DNA of 64,000 nt from Thermoflexus sp. (GTDB lineage Bacteria > Chloroflexota > Anaerolineae > Thermoflexales > Thermoflexaceae). The stretch lies in assembly GCA_025057635.1 (NCBI GenBank), contig JANXBD010000001.1, positions 1 to 64,000 on the forward strand. Direction: 5' to 3'. Numbering within the stretch: position 1 is the first letter of the stretch; each line of letters begins with the position of its first letter. The translations under genes were made by a program, and so were the position numbers. Below are positions 30,992-41,511 of this stretch, one piece after another. The notes beneath the pieces were generated by a model. That model was not told the origin of the DNA. It saw only the letters and a list, made by a program, of their open reading frames with translations, and did no database searches.

Positions 30992-31981
30992 ATGGGTCTT
31001 TCGGCGGCTGAACTACAGGCGGCCCTTCCATACGCGTTGCAACGGGTCGATCTGCCCAATCTGGGCCCGAAGCGCGAGGGGAAGGTGCGGGAGATCTACG
31101 AATATGAAGACTCCCTGATTCTCATTTCCACCGATCGGATCTCGGCCTTCGATCGGGTGCTGGGCGTGATTCCCTTCAAGGGTCAGGTGCTTAACCAGCT
31201 CAGCGCTTGGTGGTTTGAGCAGACCCGGGATATCGTGCCGAATCATCTGATCGCCGTGCCCGATCCGAACGTCATGGTGGTTCGTCGCGCGAATCCCTTG
31301 CCGGTCGAGGTGATCGTGCGCGGTTACATTACCGGCGTGACCCGCACTTCGCTTTGGACGTTGTATGCCCAAGGAGAACGTCGTCCCTATGGGATTCCTC
31401 TGCCCGATGGCCTGCAGAAGAACGATCCCCTGCCCTATCCGATCCTCACGCCAACCACCAAGGCTCCCTCCGGCGCGCATGACGAGATCCTCACCCGGGA
31501 GGAGATCCTGAACCGCGGGCTGGTGTCCAAGGATCTGTGGGAACGGATCGAGGCGATCGCCCTAGCCCTCTTTCAGCGCGGCCAGGAGCGCGCCCGAGAG
31601 GCCGGCTTGATCCTAGTGGACACTAAATACGAGTTCGGCCTCATAGATGGCGAGCTGGTTCTGATCGATGAGCTCCACACCCCGGACTCCAGCCGCTTCT
31701 GGTTGGCGGAAACCTATGCGCGAGGCCGGGAGCCCGAGTCCTATGACAAGGAATTCGTCCGGGCATGGTTTGCTGCCCGAGGCTATCGGGGGGATGGAGC
31801 ACCGCCGACGATGCCCGAGGAGCTGATCGTGGCTGCAGCGGCCCGCTATATCGCTGCCTACGAACGGCTGACCGGTCAGCCCTTTGTACCAGGCGAGCAA
31901 CCCGCTGTGACGCGGATCGCCCGTCATCTCGAACGCTTCAAGGAGGAGTTTCTGATGCCTGTTAGCAGGAGGAACAAATGA
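30992..31981 (+). CDS. purC: Phosphoribosylaminoimidazole-succinocarboxamide synthase
   Basis: 'REGKVREIYEYEDSLILISTDRISAFDRVLG', 'VEVIVRGYITGV'; start at MGLSAAELQ, stop overlaps purE start. Confidence 0.95.
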   Translation: MGLSAAELQAALPYALQRVDLPNLGPKREGKVREIYEYEDSLILISTDRISAFDRVLGVIPFKGQVLNQLSAWWFEQTRDIVPNHLIAVPDPNVMVVRRANPLPVEVIVRGYITGVTRTSLWTLYAQGERRPYGIPLPDGLQKNDPLPYPILTPTTKAPSGAHDEILTREEILNRGLVSKDLWERIEAIALALFQRGQERAREAGLILVDTKYEFGLIDGELVLIDELHTPDSSRFWLAETYARGREPESYDKEFVRAWFAARGYRGDGAPPTMPEELIVAAAARYIAAYERLTGQPFVPGEQPAVTRIARHLERFKEEFLMPVSRRNK

Positions 31982-32466
31982 AGCCGCAGGTGATCATCAT
32001 CATGGGATCTCGCTCCGATCTAGAGCATGCGCAGGCAGTCGCTCGAGCGCTGGAAGAATTCGGCATAGAATGGGAGATGCGCATCGCCTCGGCGCACAAG
32101 ATCCCAGCTTATCTGTTGGATCTCCTGCAAGCTTACGAATCGGATCCCCGCCCCAAGGTTTACATTACCATCGCTGGGCGCTCCAACGCATTAAGCGGGA
32201 TGGTAGATGGGCAGGTGGCATCGCCAGTGATCGCATGTCCACCCATCTCAGAGGCCTTTGGGGGAGCTGATGTGTTCTCCTCCCTGCGGATGCCCGGTGG
32301 GATCGCGCCCGCTGTAGTGCTGGATCCAGCGGGTGCCGCTCTGATGGCCGCGAAGATCCTCGGGCTGACCGATCCGGAAGTGCGGAAACGGGTGGTGCAG
32401 TTCCAGGAACAACAACGACAGCGTGTGATCGGAGATGACGCCGCCGTCTGTGCTGGAAACCGTTGA
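31978..32466 (+). CDS. purE: N5-carboxyaminoimidazole ribonucleotide mutase
   Basis: 'IIMGSRSDLEHAQAVARALEEFGIEWEMRIASAHKIP', 'YITIAGRSNALSGMVDG'. Confidence 0.93.
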   Translation: MKPQVIIIMGSRSDLEHAQAVARALEEFGIEWEMRIASAHKIPAYLLDLLQAYESDPRPKVYITIAGRSNALSGMVDGQVASPVIACPPISEAFGGADVFSSLRMPGGIAPAVVLDPAGAALMAAKILGLTDPEVRKRVVQFQEQQRQRVIGDDAAVCAGNR

Positions 32467-32586
32467 GGGATTGAGCTCGATCTTCGCCGCGGTTTGGGAG
32501 CCCGAAGGCAAAAGATCGAGGAGGTGAGGAAGGATCGAAGAGTCATCCATATCGGCCTCTCCGGATCTGGAAAGGAGGCGGGCCAA

Positions 32587-34107
32587 ATGATGGAGATCCG
32601 TTCAGATCGTCCGCAGGAGGCCTGTGGGGTTTTCGGGATCTACACGCCCGGTCGCGAGGCTGCCCGTCTAGCTTTCCTAGCCCTCTGCGCTCTGCAACAC
32701 CGTGGCCAAGAGAGCGCCGGGATCGCTACCAGCGATGGCTGGGCAGCTTATCTTCACAAGGGCATGGGGCTGGTGGCTCAGGTGTTCGATCAAGGCATCT
32801 TAGCGCAGCTCCGGGGCCCGTTCGCGATCGGGCATACTCGATACTCCACTACGGGCGTGTCTCATGTCCGGAACGCTCAGCCCTTTCTGATCGAGACCAT
32901 TCTCGGCCCTTTAGGCATCGCTCATAACGGCAACCTGGTCCATGCTTCTCTGCTACGCCGTCGTCTGCTGGAACGGGGCGTCGGTCTTTCCTCGGGTAGC
33001 GACAGCGAGCTGATTCTCCAGATCCTGGCCTCTCCACCGGAAGCCTGGGAGCTCCCTTCGGAGCTTCGCGGCTCGAGCGGAGACCCATGGATTGAACGGA
33101 TTCGCACTTTGATGCACTTAGCCCCTGGTGCCTATTCGCTGGTGATTCTTACCCGGGAGGCCATTTACGCTGTTCGGGATCCATTTGGTTTTCGTCCCCT
33201 CTGTTTAGGGGAGCTGGAGCACGGATACGCGGTGGCCTCCGAGTCCTGCGCCCTCCGGTTGATCGGCGCCCGCCTCCTCCGGGAGCTGGAGCCTGGCGAA
33301 ATCCTCCGCCTGGATCCTCATGGCGTAGCGGTTTTTCAGGGCCCTGTTCCTCCGTCTCCAGCCTTCTGCATCTTTGAATACATCTATTTCATGCGCCCGG
33401 ATTCTATACGGGAAGATGGAACCATCTATGCGGCCCGGATGGCCCTGGGCCGTCAACTGGCTCGCGAGGCTCCAGCCCCGGCGGATCTGGTGGTGGGGGT
33501 CCCCGATTCCGCGACTCCTCATGCCATCGGCTACAGCCTGGAATCTGGCATTCCCTTTGTGGAAGGCCTGATCAAGAACCGGTATATTGGCCGCACATTC
33601 ATCCAGCCCGATGACCACACCCGCCAACAAAGCGTCCACCTGAAATACAGTCCGTTGTCCGAAATCCTTCGAGGGCGGCGAGTGGTGCTGGTGGACGACT
33701 CCATCGTCCGTGGCCATACGACGCGGCAACTGGTGCAGTTGCTCCGCGAAGGCGGTGCTGCTGAAGTCCACGTCCGAATCGCCTCTCCGCCTATCCGTCA
33801 CCCCTGCTTTATGGGAATCGATATGGCCACCTACGCGGAACTGATCGCCCACCGTCGTTCGGAGGAGGCGATTTGTCGCTTTCTCCAGGCCGATAGCCTG
33901 GCTTATCTCAGTCTCCCGGGTATGCTGTCGGCCATTCGCGAGGCCCTCCCTGCCTCCAAGGGCAGCTATTGCACCGCCTGCTTCTCCGGTGATTACCCGC
34001 TTCCCCTTCCAGAGGAGCAAAACGGCCTGCAGGAAGTCAAAGCGGCTTTCGAGCGAATTCGGAACGTGAGCTGGAGTCCGCTCCCGGAAATATCCGGCCA
34101 GGGATGA
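32587..34107 (+). CDS. purF: Amidophosphoribosyltransferase
   Basis: Ntn-type 'ACGVFGIYTPG...LQHRGQESAGIA' with short propeptide; PRPP motif 'VVLVDDSIVRGHTTRQLVQLLREGGA'. Confidence 0.95.
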   Translation: MMEIRSDRPQEACGVFGIYTPGREAARLAFLALCALQHRGQESAGIATSDGWAAYLHKGMGLVAQVFDQGILAQLRGPFAIGHTRYSTTGVSHVRNAQPFLIETILGPLGIAHNGNLVHASLLRRRLLERGVGLSSGSDSELILQILASPPEAWELPSELRGSSGDPWIERIRTLMHLAPGAYSLVILTREAIYAVRDPFGFRPLCLGELEHGYAVASESCALRLIGARLLRELEPGEILRLDPHGVAVFQGPVPPSPAFCIFEYIYFMRPDSIREDGTIYAARMALGRQLAREAPAPADLVVGVPDSATPHAIGYSLESGIPFVEGLIKNRYIGRTFIQPDDHTRQQSVHLKYSPLSEILRGRRVVLVDDSIVRGHTTRQLVQLLREGGAAEVHVRIASPPIRHPCFMGIDMATYAELIAHRRSEEAICRFLQADSLAYLSLPGMLSAIREALPASKGSYCTACFSGDYPLPLPEEQNGLQEVKAAFERIRNVSWSPLPEISGQG

Positions 34108-34291
34108 AACCGGCGAGGGATCTCGACGGGTTGGGCGATCTCCAGAGACTCGCCCCCATCACGGTAAAGATTTTTCCCTCCCCGAAACCGCTAGGGTTTG
34201 ATCGGTCTTCAACAGGCTTCGCCATGGATCTGGTCTCTATGCCATTCCCTTCCTCACATGTTCAGGTAAGGAATTCTTCTAGGGATCATCA

Positions 34292-35602
34292 GTGATGGGC
34301 GAGCAGAAGAAACGGATTCTGGTCGTTGGATCTGGGGGACGAGAGCATGCCCTGGCCTGGGCGCTGGCCCGCTCCCCACAGGTGGAGGCAGTATACGTGG
34401 CGCCGGGAAACGCCGGGACTCAATGGCCCGCTCGCCCGGGCCAGGCTCCTGCGATCTCGGTTCCCATCCCAGTCGAGCGTGTTGAAGAGCTGATGACCTT
34501 CGCCAGCAAGCATCACATCGCTCTCACCGTGGTGGGGCCGGAGGCTCCACTGGCGCTGGGGATTGTGGATGCTTTCCAAGCTGCCGGCCTGCGGATCTTC
34601 GGGCCGACCCGAGCAGCTGCTCGCATCGAATCCTCGAAAGCTTTCGCCAAAGCGTTGATGCACCGCTGCGGCATTCCTACCGCGGCTTTCGCTGTGTTCC
34701 ACGAGCTCGATGCGGCGCGCGCTTACGTGCGTCGTCACTCAGGCCCTCTGGTCGTGAAGGCCAGCGGGCTCGCTGGCGGAAAGGGCACCTTCGTATGCGA
34801 AACCCCCCAGGAGGCCGAGGAGGCGCTACATCTCTTGATGGCAGAGCGGATCTTCGGCGAGGCGGGGGAGACTGTTGTGATCGAAGAACGCCTGGAAGGG
34901 CGGGAGCTCTCTCTGCTGGCGGTTACAGACGGTCAGGTGGTGAAGCCACTTCTGCCTGCCCGTGACCACAAGCGCTTGTGCGACGGCGATCGCGGGCCCA
35001 ACACTGGCGGCATGGGAGCCTACGCCCCCGTTCCCGACGTCTCCGAACAGCAGATCGTCGAGATCGTCCAAACCATCCTTGAGCCTACAGTGGAGGCCCT
35101 GGCTCAGCAGGGAACCCCTTTCATCGGAGTGCTCTACGCTGGTCTGATGCTCACCCCGCGTGGCCCCTTCGTCCTGGAATTCAACGCCCGGCTGGGCGAC
35201 CCCGAAACTCAAGCCATCCTGCCGTTGTTGGAGAGCGATCTGCTGGAAGTCCTAGAGGCATGCCTAGATCGCCGACTGGAAGGAATCTCCTTCCGCTGGC
35301 GTTCCGGTTCATGCGTCACAGTCGTTCTCGCCGCCCCGGGATATCCCGGCCCGATCACGAAGGGCCTTCCGATTTTTGGGCTGGAAGAGGCAGGGGCGCT
35401 GGACGATGTGTGGATTTTCCATGCCGGGACTATGGAGCAGGAAGGACAGATCGTCACCGCAGGCGGAAGGGTGCTCGCGGTCAGCGCGTGGGGTCCTGAT
35501 CTGAGCACCGCGGCAGACCGCGCTTATGCCGCTGTCTCTCGGATCCATTTCGAGGGAATGCAATTCCGCCGCGATATCGGTCGCCCGGGGTGGTATCACT
35601 GA
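34292..35602 (+). CDS. purD: Phosphoribosylamine-glycine ligase
   Basis: '[24 protein letters not shown]', '[12 protein letters not shown]', '[17 protein letters not shown]'. Confidence 0.95.
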   Translation: MMGEQKKRILVVGSGGREHALAWALARSPQVEAVYVAPGNAGTQWPARPGQAPAISVPIPVERVEELMTFASKHHIALTVVGPEAPLALGIVDAFQAAGLRIFGPTRAAARIESSKAFAKALMHRCGIPTAAFAVFHELDAARAYVRRHSGPLVVKASGLAGGKGTFVCETPQEAEEALHLLMAERIFGEAGETVVIEERLEGRELSLLAVTDGQVVKPLLPARDHKRLCDGDRGPNTGGMGAYAPVPDVSEQQIVEIVQTILEPTVEALAQQGTPFIGVLYAGLMLTPRGPFVLEFNARLGDPETQAILPLLESDLLEVLEACLDRRLEGISFRWRSGSCVTVVLAAPGYPGPITKGLPIFGLEEAGALDDVWIFHAGTMEQEGQIVTAGGRVLAVSAWGPDLSTAADRAYAAVSRIHFEGMQFRRDIGRPGWYH

Positions 35603-35629
35603 TGCCGAGAACAGATGGAGGCGGATTCG

Positions 35630-36664
35630 ATGAAACCGGCGGAATCCTATGCTCGCGCGGGGGTAGATCTGGAAGTGGCTCGCCGGATTCCACAACGGAT
35701 CGCGGCGGCTGTCCGATCCACTCACCGGCCAGAAGTGATCTCTGACTTGGCTGCCTTCGCAGGCCTTTATCGAGCGGATGCCCTGAAAGCCATGAAGGAA
35801 CCGGTGCTGGTGGCTTCAACTGATGGCGTGGGAACTAAGGTGAAGGTGGCTGCCCGCCTTGGCCGCTGGGAAACGATCGGTTACGATCTGGTTCATCACT
35901 GCGTGAACGACATCCTGGTTCATGGGGCCCGGCCCCTCTTTTTTCTGGATTACATCGCCGCCGCCCGCATAGATCTCGAGGTCGTCGCCCAGATCGTGGA
36001 AAGCGTGGCTGCTGCCTGTCGGGCAGTCGGATGCGCATTGTTGGGCGGGGAGACTGCAGAGATGCCCGGGATCTATGTGCCCGGCGAACTGGATCTGGTG
36101 GGGACGATCGTAGGAGTGGTCGAACGCCATCGGATCCGTGATGGACGTGGGATCCGACCCGGAGACCGGCTGCTGGCCCTTCCCTCCAACGGTCTGCACA
36201 CGAACGGGTATAGTTTGGCGCGCAAGGTCTTAGAAAATCTGAACTGGGAACGGTACATGCCAGAGCTAGACACCTCAATCGGTGAAGCCCTCCTGGCCCC
36301 CCACCGGTGTTATCTGGAGCCTGTCCAAGCGCTGGAAGAGGCAGGGATCGAAATCAAAGGATTGGCTCATATCACCGGCGGCGGCGTTATGGAAAACCTT
36401 CCGCGCATCCTCCCGCCCGGAACGGCGGCTATACTCCACCGGGGCACTTGGCCGGAGCCCCCGATTTTCTCCCTGATCCAGCGCCTCGGCGCCGTGGATC
36501 CGGAGGAAATGTTCCGGGTATTCAATATGGGACTGGGGATGATCCTAGTAGTTAGCCCGGAGATGGCAGAGCGCGCCCTTGCGCTACGCCCGAGCGAGCT
36601 CTTCGCTGTGGGAGAGATCACAGCAGGAGAACCCACGGTTCACGTCCAGGGTATCCACGGTTGA
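35630..36664 (+). CDS. purM: Phosphoribosylformylglycinamidine cyclo-ligase
   Basis: 'SYARAGVDLEVARRIPQRI', 'STDGVGTKVKVAARLGRWETIGYDLVHHCVNDILVHGARPLFFLDYIA', 'GGETAEMPGIY'. Confidence 0.95.
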   Translation: MKPAESYARAGVDLEVARRIPQRIAAAVRSTHRPEVISDLAAFAGLYRADALKAMKEPVLVASTDGVGTKVKVAARLGRWETIGYDLVHHCVNDILVHGARPLFFLDYIAAARIDLEVVAQIVESVAAACRAVGCALLGGETAEMPGIYVPGELDLVGTIVGVVERHRIRDGRGIRPGDRLLALPSNGLHTNGYSLARKVLENLNWERYMPELDTSIGEALLAPHRCYLEPVQALEEAGIEIKGLAHITGGGVMENLPRILPPGTAAILHRGTWPEPPIFSLIQRLGAVDPEEMFRVFNMGLGMILVVSPEMAERALALRPSELFAVGEITAGEPTVHVQGIHG

Positions 36665-36835
36665 TGGGATCGCGATCAACCACCAAATTGTCATCGCGCG
36701 CTCGCCTGCGACCGCTCGGTGTCTGTTGAACCGAGCGGCCTGCTTCCAATCACACGTTCTTCTCTTCTCTTGGAATCCGAAGTCAATCGAAAAGACGGCA
36801 CGTCGGGAGACGGTCCGACTTCAAGGGGCTCAGCC

Positions 36836-37468
36836 ATGGAAGAGCGGGTTTATCGTCTTGTCGTGATGATCTCTGGGTTTGGAAGCAACCTGCAGGCGAT
36901 ATTGGATGCCTGCGCCGAGGGGAGGCTTCCAGCTCGCGTAGTGCTTGTGGTCTCCAACCGCAAGGATGCTTACGGATTGGTGCGGGCCCAACGGGCTGGT
37001 GTTCCCACCCTGTATTTTCCTTTCAAACCCTATCGCGATCGCGGTTTGGATCGGACAGCCTACGATCGCGATCTGGCTGAGCGAATCGCTCCATATCATC
37101 CGGATCTCATCGTCCTGGCCGGATGGATGCATATCCTGAGCTCAGCGTTTCTGGATCGCTTTCCGGGACGGGTGATCAATCTCCACCCAGCGCTCCCTCA
37201 CATGTTTCCGGGCATGAATGCAATCCAGCAGGCCTTCGAGGCCTATCAACGGGGACAAATCGAATACAGCGGATGTATGGTGCATATCGTCACCCCCGAG
37301 GTGGATGAGGGGCCTGTGCTAGCCCAAGCGATCGTGCCCATCTTTCCCCATGATACGCTGGAGACCTTTGAGGAGCGCATGCATCAAACCGAGCATCGCC
37401 TGATCATCGAGGGGATCATCCGCGCCCTCCGAACCTGCCTCGAAACCCCCACGGATCCGGCTCGCTGA
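36836..37468 (+). CDS. purN: Phosphoribosylglycinamide formyltransferase
   Basis: 'VVMISGFGSNLQAILDACAEGRLPARVVLVVSNRKDAYGLVRAQRAGVPTL', 'INLHPALPHMFPGMNAIQQAFEAY', 'VDEGPVLAQ'. Confidence 0.94.
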   Translation: MEERVYRLVVMISGFGSNLQAILDACAEGRLPARVVLVVSNRKDAYGLVRAQRAGVPTLYFPFKPYRDRGLDRTAYDRDLAERIAPYHPDLIVLAGWMHILSSAFLDRFPGRVINLHPALPHMFPGMNAIQQAFEAYQRGQIEYSGCMVHIVTPEVDEGPVLAQAIVPIFPHDTLETFEERMHQTEHRLIIEGIIRALRTCLETPTDPAR

Positions 37469-37579
37469 GACGACAGAGAACTCTTGATTCCGCTCGCTTC
37501 CGTTTGCGATTCGCTATTTGGGCTCAACCGATTGCTCGAACATCCATCACAGCTACTTCGGGCCCGATCCTCCCGTCTC

Positions 37580-38254
37580 TCAGCCGGATGGGGAGCGGGA
37601 TCGGTTCATGCTTTCGCCAGACGATCCCTGATTATCGAGGAGATCAAATCCTGCTGCAGCAGACGAGGAGAGCTCCGGATTGAGAGGGAGCTGCCAATCC
37701 CGAACGCGACCGCTGGTAAGGTCGATCCATTCATACCGCAGATCCGCCGGTCTGACGTGGAGGAGACCCACCGTTGGCCCTCGCTGGACGTAATAATCCG
37801 GAGCCACAGGGCCTGGGTTCACCAGCCAGACCCCATTCACGCGGGCCAGGTGTGGCCGATGCGTGTGCCCGGAGAGGATCACATGCACCCCATCCGGAAA
37901 AGCGAAACGCGCATATCGCAGATAACGCAACGGTTCGAAGCCGATGGTCGCTTCCCGAATTTTGTTCCTTAAATAAACCGGCCAGCCCCCATGGCCATGT
38001 ACCAGCCCGATCCGAACCCCGTTGATTTCCACGACCTCCCGCCACGGCAGCCGAAGGCCCAGATCGGCGTTCCCCCGGACCGCCACGACGGGGGCCAGGC
38101 GGGCCAGCTCATCGAGCACTGCCCAGCAATTCAGATCCCCAGCGTGCAGGATGAGGGCCACGCCGCGAAACACCTCAGCCACCTGTGGTGGGAGACGTTC
38201 TATCCGCTGCGGGACATGGGTGTCGGTGATCAGACCAGCGGTCAACGTGCGCAT
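37580..38254 (-). CDS. YfcE/MJ0936-type metallophosphoesterase
   Basis: 'GLITDTHVP', 'LILHAGDLN', 'VRGNAD', 'GLVHGHG', 'ILSGHTHRPHLARVNGVWLVNPG'. Confidence 0.88.
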   Translation of the reverse strand: MRTLTAGLITDTHVPQRIERLPPQVAEVFRGVALILHAGDLNCWAVLDELARLAPVVAVRGNADLGLRLPWREVVEINGVRIGLVHGHGGWPVYLRNKIREATIGFEPLRYLRYARFAFPDGVHVILSGHTHRPHLARVNGVWLVNPGPVAPDYYVQRGPTVGLLHVRPADLRYEWIDLTSGRVRDWQLPLNPELSSSAAAGFDLLDNQGSSGESMNRSRSPSG

Positions 38255-38264
38255 GCCCTCCACC

Positions 38265-39101
38265 TCAGCGCTCCGCTCCCCCACGCGTCCCCTGCGCTAC
38301 CACGCGCCGGATGAAGCGTTCGATCTGCTCAAAGGCCTCCTCTCGCTCGATGTCCTCCGGGATGATGTGGCCGCTGTGGGCCAGCCAGTGGATCGTCTTG
38401 TCGGAGCTCCCCAATCGGTGATAGATCGCCCATCCCTGATCCGGAAGGACCGCGCGATCGGACCGGGAGTAGATCAGCAAGGCCGGACAGCGCACCTGGG
38501 GGAGGCGAGCGGTCGTCGCCCGGATGATCTGAAGCAGTTCCTCGACCACTGCGAGCGGATACCACGAGTAGGAGACCCGCTCCGCCTTCGCCTCCGGATC
38601 CTGGAGATCCGAGGATGGTTTCCCCACATTCGGGATCAGCCATTTCAGCAGCCACAGAAACCGAAGACGGATATCCCGGATCTGATAAGGAGAGGCCATG
38701 ACGATCAGGCCGTCCGGCGGTTGTCGGGCCGCCTCATAGAGGGCGAGAACACCACCCATAGAGAGGCCGCACAGGAATACGTGCTCGCATCGGTCTCGCA
38801 AGGTCTCCGCACCCCTGGCCACCGTCTCCGTCCAGTCCCGCCAATGGACCTGGCGCAGATCTTCCGGCCGCGTCCCGTGGCCGGGCAATCGAATCCCCAG
38901 CGCGGTCATCCCGCGATCGGCCAGGAAGACGCCTAAGGGGCGCATCTCCTGAGGGGCACCCGTGAACCCGTGGATCAGCAACACGCCCACCGGCCCTCCG
39001 GGGAAGAAGAACGGCTCGCCTCCCGGACGCAACGGCCCTTCTCCAGGACGGAGCTCCCAGAACGTTCGGATCGCCTCATCGAAGGAATCCCGAGCCACCA
39101 T
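38265..39101 (-). CDS. Alpha/beta hydrolase (carboxylesterase-like)
   Basis: 'VLLIHGFTGAPQEMRPLG', nucleophile elbow 'LCGLSMGG', 'HSGHIIPEDIEREEAF'. Confidence 0.85.
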   Translation of the reverse strand: MVARDSFDEAIRTFWELRPGEGPLRPGGEPFFFPGGPVGVLLIHGFTGAPQEMRPLGVFLADRGMTALGIRLPGHGTRPEDLRQVHWRDWTETVARGAETLRDRCEHVFLCGLSMGGVLALYEAARQPPDGLIVMASPYQIRDIRLRFLWLLKWLIPNVGKPSSDLQDPEAKAERVSYSWYPLAVVEELLQIIRATTARLPQVRCPALLIYSRSDRAVLPDQGWAIYHRLGSSDKTIHWLAHSGHIIPEDIEREEAFEQIERFIRRVVAQGTRGGAER

Positions 39102-39228
39102 GCGAGATCGTTTCTCCTTCCCGAGTCAACACCTGGAGGTTTCCAGGTGAGGAAGCCTGCCCACCCCTGAAATCCTTCAGACCCGTTGCATAATTCATAT
39201 GGGAGCTACATCGTAAGGTCCTTATCGG

Positions 39229-39927
39229 ATGATCGCCAACCCTCGAAGGCCTGAACAAATTCGGGCGATGTTCGCCCGCATTGCCCATCGGTATGATCTG
39301 ATGAACCGCCTGATGACCGGCGGGATGGATCTCCGCTGGCGCCGGCATACGATCCGGGCATGCGCTCTTCCGCCGGACGCCCGAGTGCTGGATGTGGGGG
39401 CCGGGACCGGCGATCTGGCGGCGGAAGCGCTGCGCCAGCATCCTGCTGCCTTCGTGGTGGGCTGCGACTTCACCCTCCCGATGATGCTTCGCGGGCGCGA
39501 GAAGCCCGGCCGCGATCGCATCCGATGGGTAGGGGGGGACGCGCTGCGCCTCCCCTTTCCGGATGGGGAATTCGACGCAGTGGTCTCCGGCTTCGTGATG
39601 CGCAATGTCGCGGATCTGGACCTCGCCTTCCGGGAACAGGCCCGGGTGACGCGCCCGGGCGGCCGGGTGGCGTGCTTGGAGGCCATCCGCCTGCCTCCGC
39701 GATGGTGGACTCCATTTTATCGCTTTTATTTTCATCGCGTGGTTCCATGGATTGGAGCGATCGTGGCGGGCGATCGCGCAGCCTACACCTACCTCCCTCA
39801 ATCCGTGGAAGATTTCTTCACACTGGAGGAGCTAGCTCAGGCGATGATCCGGGCCGGCCTCATTCTGCTAGAGACCCGAGCATTCCTGTTCGGAGCTGTG
39901 GGCCTCGTAGTCGGCGTCCGGCCTTGA
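39229..39927 (+). CDS. ubiE: Demethylmenaquinone methyltransferase, UbiE/MenG family
   Basis: 'IRAMFARIAHRYDLMNRLMTGGMDLRWRRHTIR', 'LDVGAGTGDLAAEAL', 'DAVVSGFVMRNVADLDLAFREQARVTRPGGRVACLE'. Confidence 0.92.
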   Translation: MIANPRRPEQIRAMFARIAHRYDLMNRLMTGGMDLRWRRHTIRACALPPDARVLDVGAGTGDLAAEALRQHPAAFVVGCDFTLPMMLRGREKPGRDRIRWVGGDALRLPFPDGEFDAVVSGFVMRNVADLDLAFREQARVTRPGGRVACLEAIRLPPRWWTPFYRFYFHRVVPWIGAIVAGDRAAYTYLPQSVEDFFTLEELAQAMIRAGLILLETRAFLFGAVGLVVGVRP

Positions 39928-40394
39928 TTTTCTTCCCTCGAGAGACCCGCGCAGGGCCGCCCGCCCTCCGGAGACAATCCCATCCGCGCCGGTCGGTTTG
40001 GCTGTGCCCTGATGCAAGCCCAGGGGTTGGGGGAGTTGCGTCCCTTCCCTATGCTGGGAAGCGACAAAGAAGCAAGTCCAGAACCCACCATGGGGATCGC
40101 TCCGATCGCAGGAACATGTTCGGGAGGGAGCCGTCCACGAATGCAAGCACGAGTCCCTGAGCGGAAGGGCCTGCGGGCTACGAACACGGCGGGCAGTGGC
40201 CTGGCAAGCCTTGAGGCCGCTCTTCCTTTGGATTGTGCAAGACGATCTGCTCAGAGGACCCGGGCGGATGGAAACGCATCGGCTACGAACGGTTTAACGC
40301 GCTGATATGGAAGGCAGCCACCGAACGGGAGGAGACCAATGAGGCGTAAGGGATCGGGGAGCCCTCCTCGAACTTCCAGGGTCATGCTGTCTAG

Positions 40395-41158
40395 CTTCGG
40401 CTGCGCACCGTTTACACGTTGCGAGAAAGCATCGCGACCGTATGGCGGATCCTCCGCTGGGCTGTCGCCGGTGCCGTCGGCTATAGTGCGCTCTTTTTCC
40501 CTGATCTCGCCGTGAGGACGTCGGGATCGGCCGGGCTGGGATGGTGAGCGTATATCCTCGCCGCCGGCGCGATGCTTGGGCTGGGCCTCACGATGTCCTG
40601 CCGCCATCGGTAGCTCGTCCGCGCCCTCCAGGTCATGTTCCTCAAGCATTCATCGGACGCGATCCTGCTGGATGTCGGTCGGGCTCTGCTCGATGCCTTT
40701 CGGGAGGCCGGTGTGATTCAGGGCGAGCTCTCCGCGGACCATCCGCGGGGTCTCATCCACCCGGACGGCGCCCTCTCGCGGCAACTGGAAAACGCGCCTC
40801 TGAGGACGCGGAGGTTTTCCTGCGGGTGTATCGGGAGATATTCGCGCTGATCTGCAACCCGCGCTACCTGCTGTTGTGTCGGGACGAGCACCCTCCGGAC
40901 TGGCCGTTCACCGGCCTGTGACGGAAACTGGGGGCTTGGATCCCGGAATCCCCGCGCTGCCCGGCCTACTACCCGGTGCCTCCGGCACTGGGGGTTAAGC
41001 GTTCTCACGCAGAGGCCTTCGCCTGGGCCTGGCGCCGCTACGTGGGCGACGCCGAGCTGATCTACACCCGTACCCCGAAGGGACGCTCCCATCTCTATCG
41101 CGCCCGGACACGGGAAGGCCTCGCGTTCCAGGATCTCCTGATGGACTTCTGGCGATAG
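40395..41158 (+). pseudogene. Decayed two-TM membrane protein gene of unidentified family
   Basis: Composite reading '[117 protein letters not shown]...' then a +frame shift near 40795 to 'SEDAEVFLRVYREIFALICNPRYLLLCRDEHPPDWPFTGL*RKLGAWIPESPRCPAYYPVPPALGVKRSHAEAFAWAWRRYVGDAELIYTRTPKGRSHLYRARTREGLAFQDLLMDFWR*'. Confidence 0.7.
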
Positions 41159-41511
41159 CGCGCCCCGATGGTTCTCCGGCTGACTAAGGGACCAGAGCAG
41201 GATCACCAGGAGCTCCAAATGGGTCTCGCAACACTCGTTCCAATCGGCCTCATGAAGCTTTGCATGACTTGACCGTTTCCTTCGTTAGCTTGCGCGGACA
41301 ATTGTATAATTAAGCGGAGGTGTGTTCCGAACCGCCCCAGTGCAGCAGAGTGAAGCAGCAGTCAGTGCTGAGCGCTATGCGGGGCGTTGAAATGCTTGTT
41401 CAGGACGTTGCAAATGTAATCCGAGAGGATAAAAAGGCGATAAACAGGAATTTTATATTTCTAAATTCCAAACTTTGTGGGCTTTCAAAATTACAAAAAG
41501 GAGATAAAATA

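Noticed and set aside
33205-34020. 271-aa antisense ORF within purF
   Set aside because: Shadow ORF opposite conserved purF; no family signature.
36712-36738. Hairpin between purM and purN as a terminator
   Set aside because: 9-bp stem but no T-tract on the plus strand; mentioned only as a possible processing element.
39940-40300. Possible transposon end or structured RNA in the ubiE downstream region
   Set aside because: GC-rich with internal short repeats but no terminal inverted repeats, transposase fragment or recognised RNA motif that I could support.
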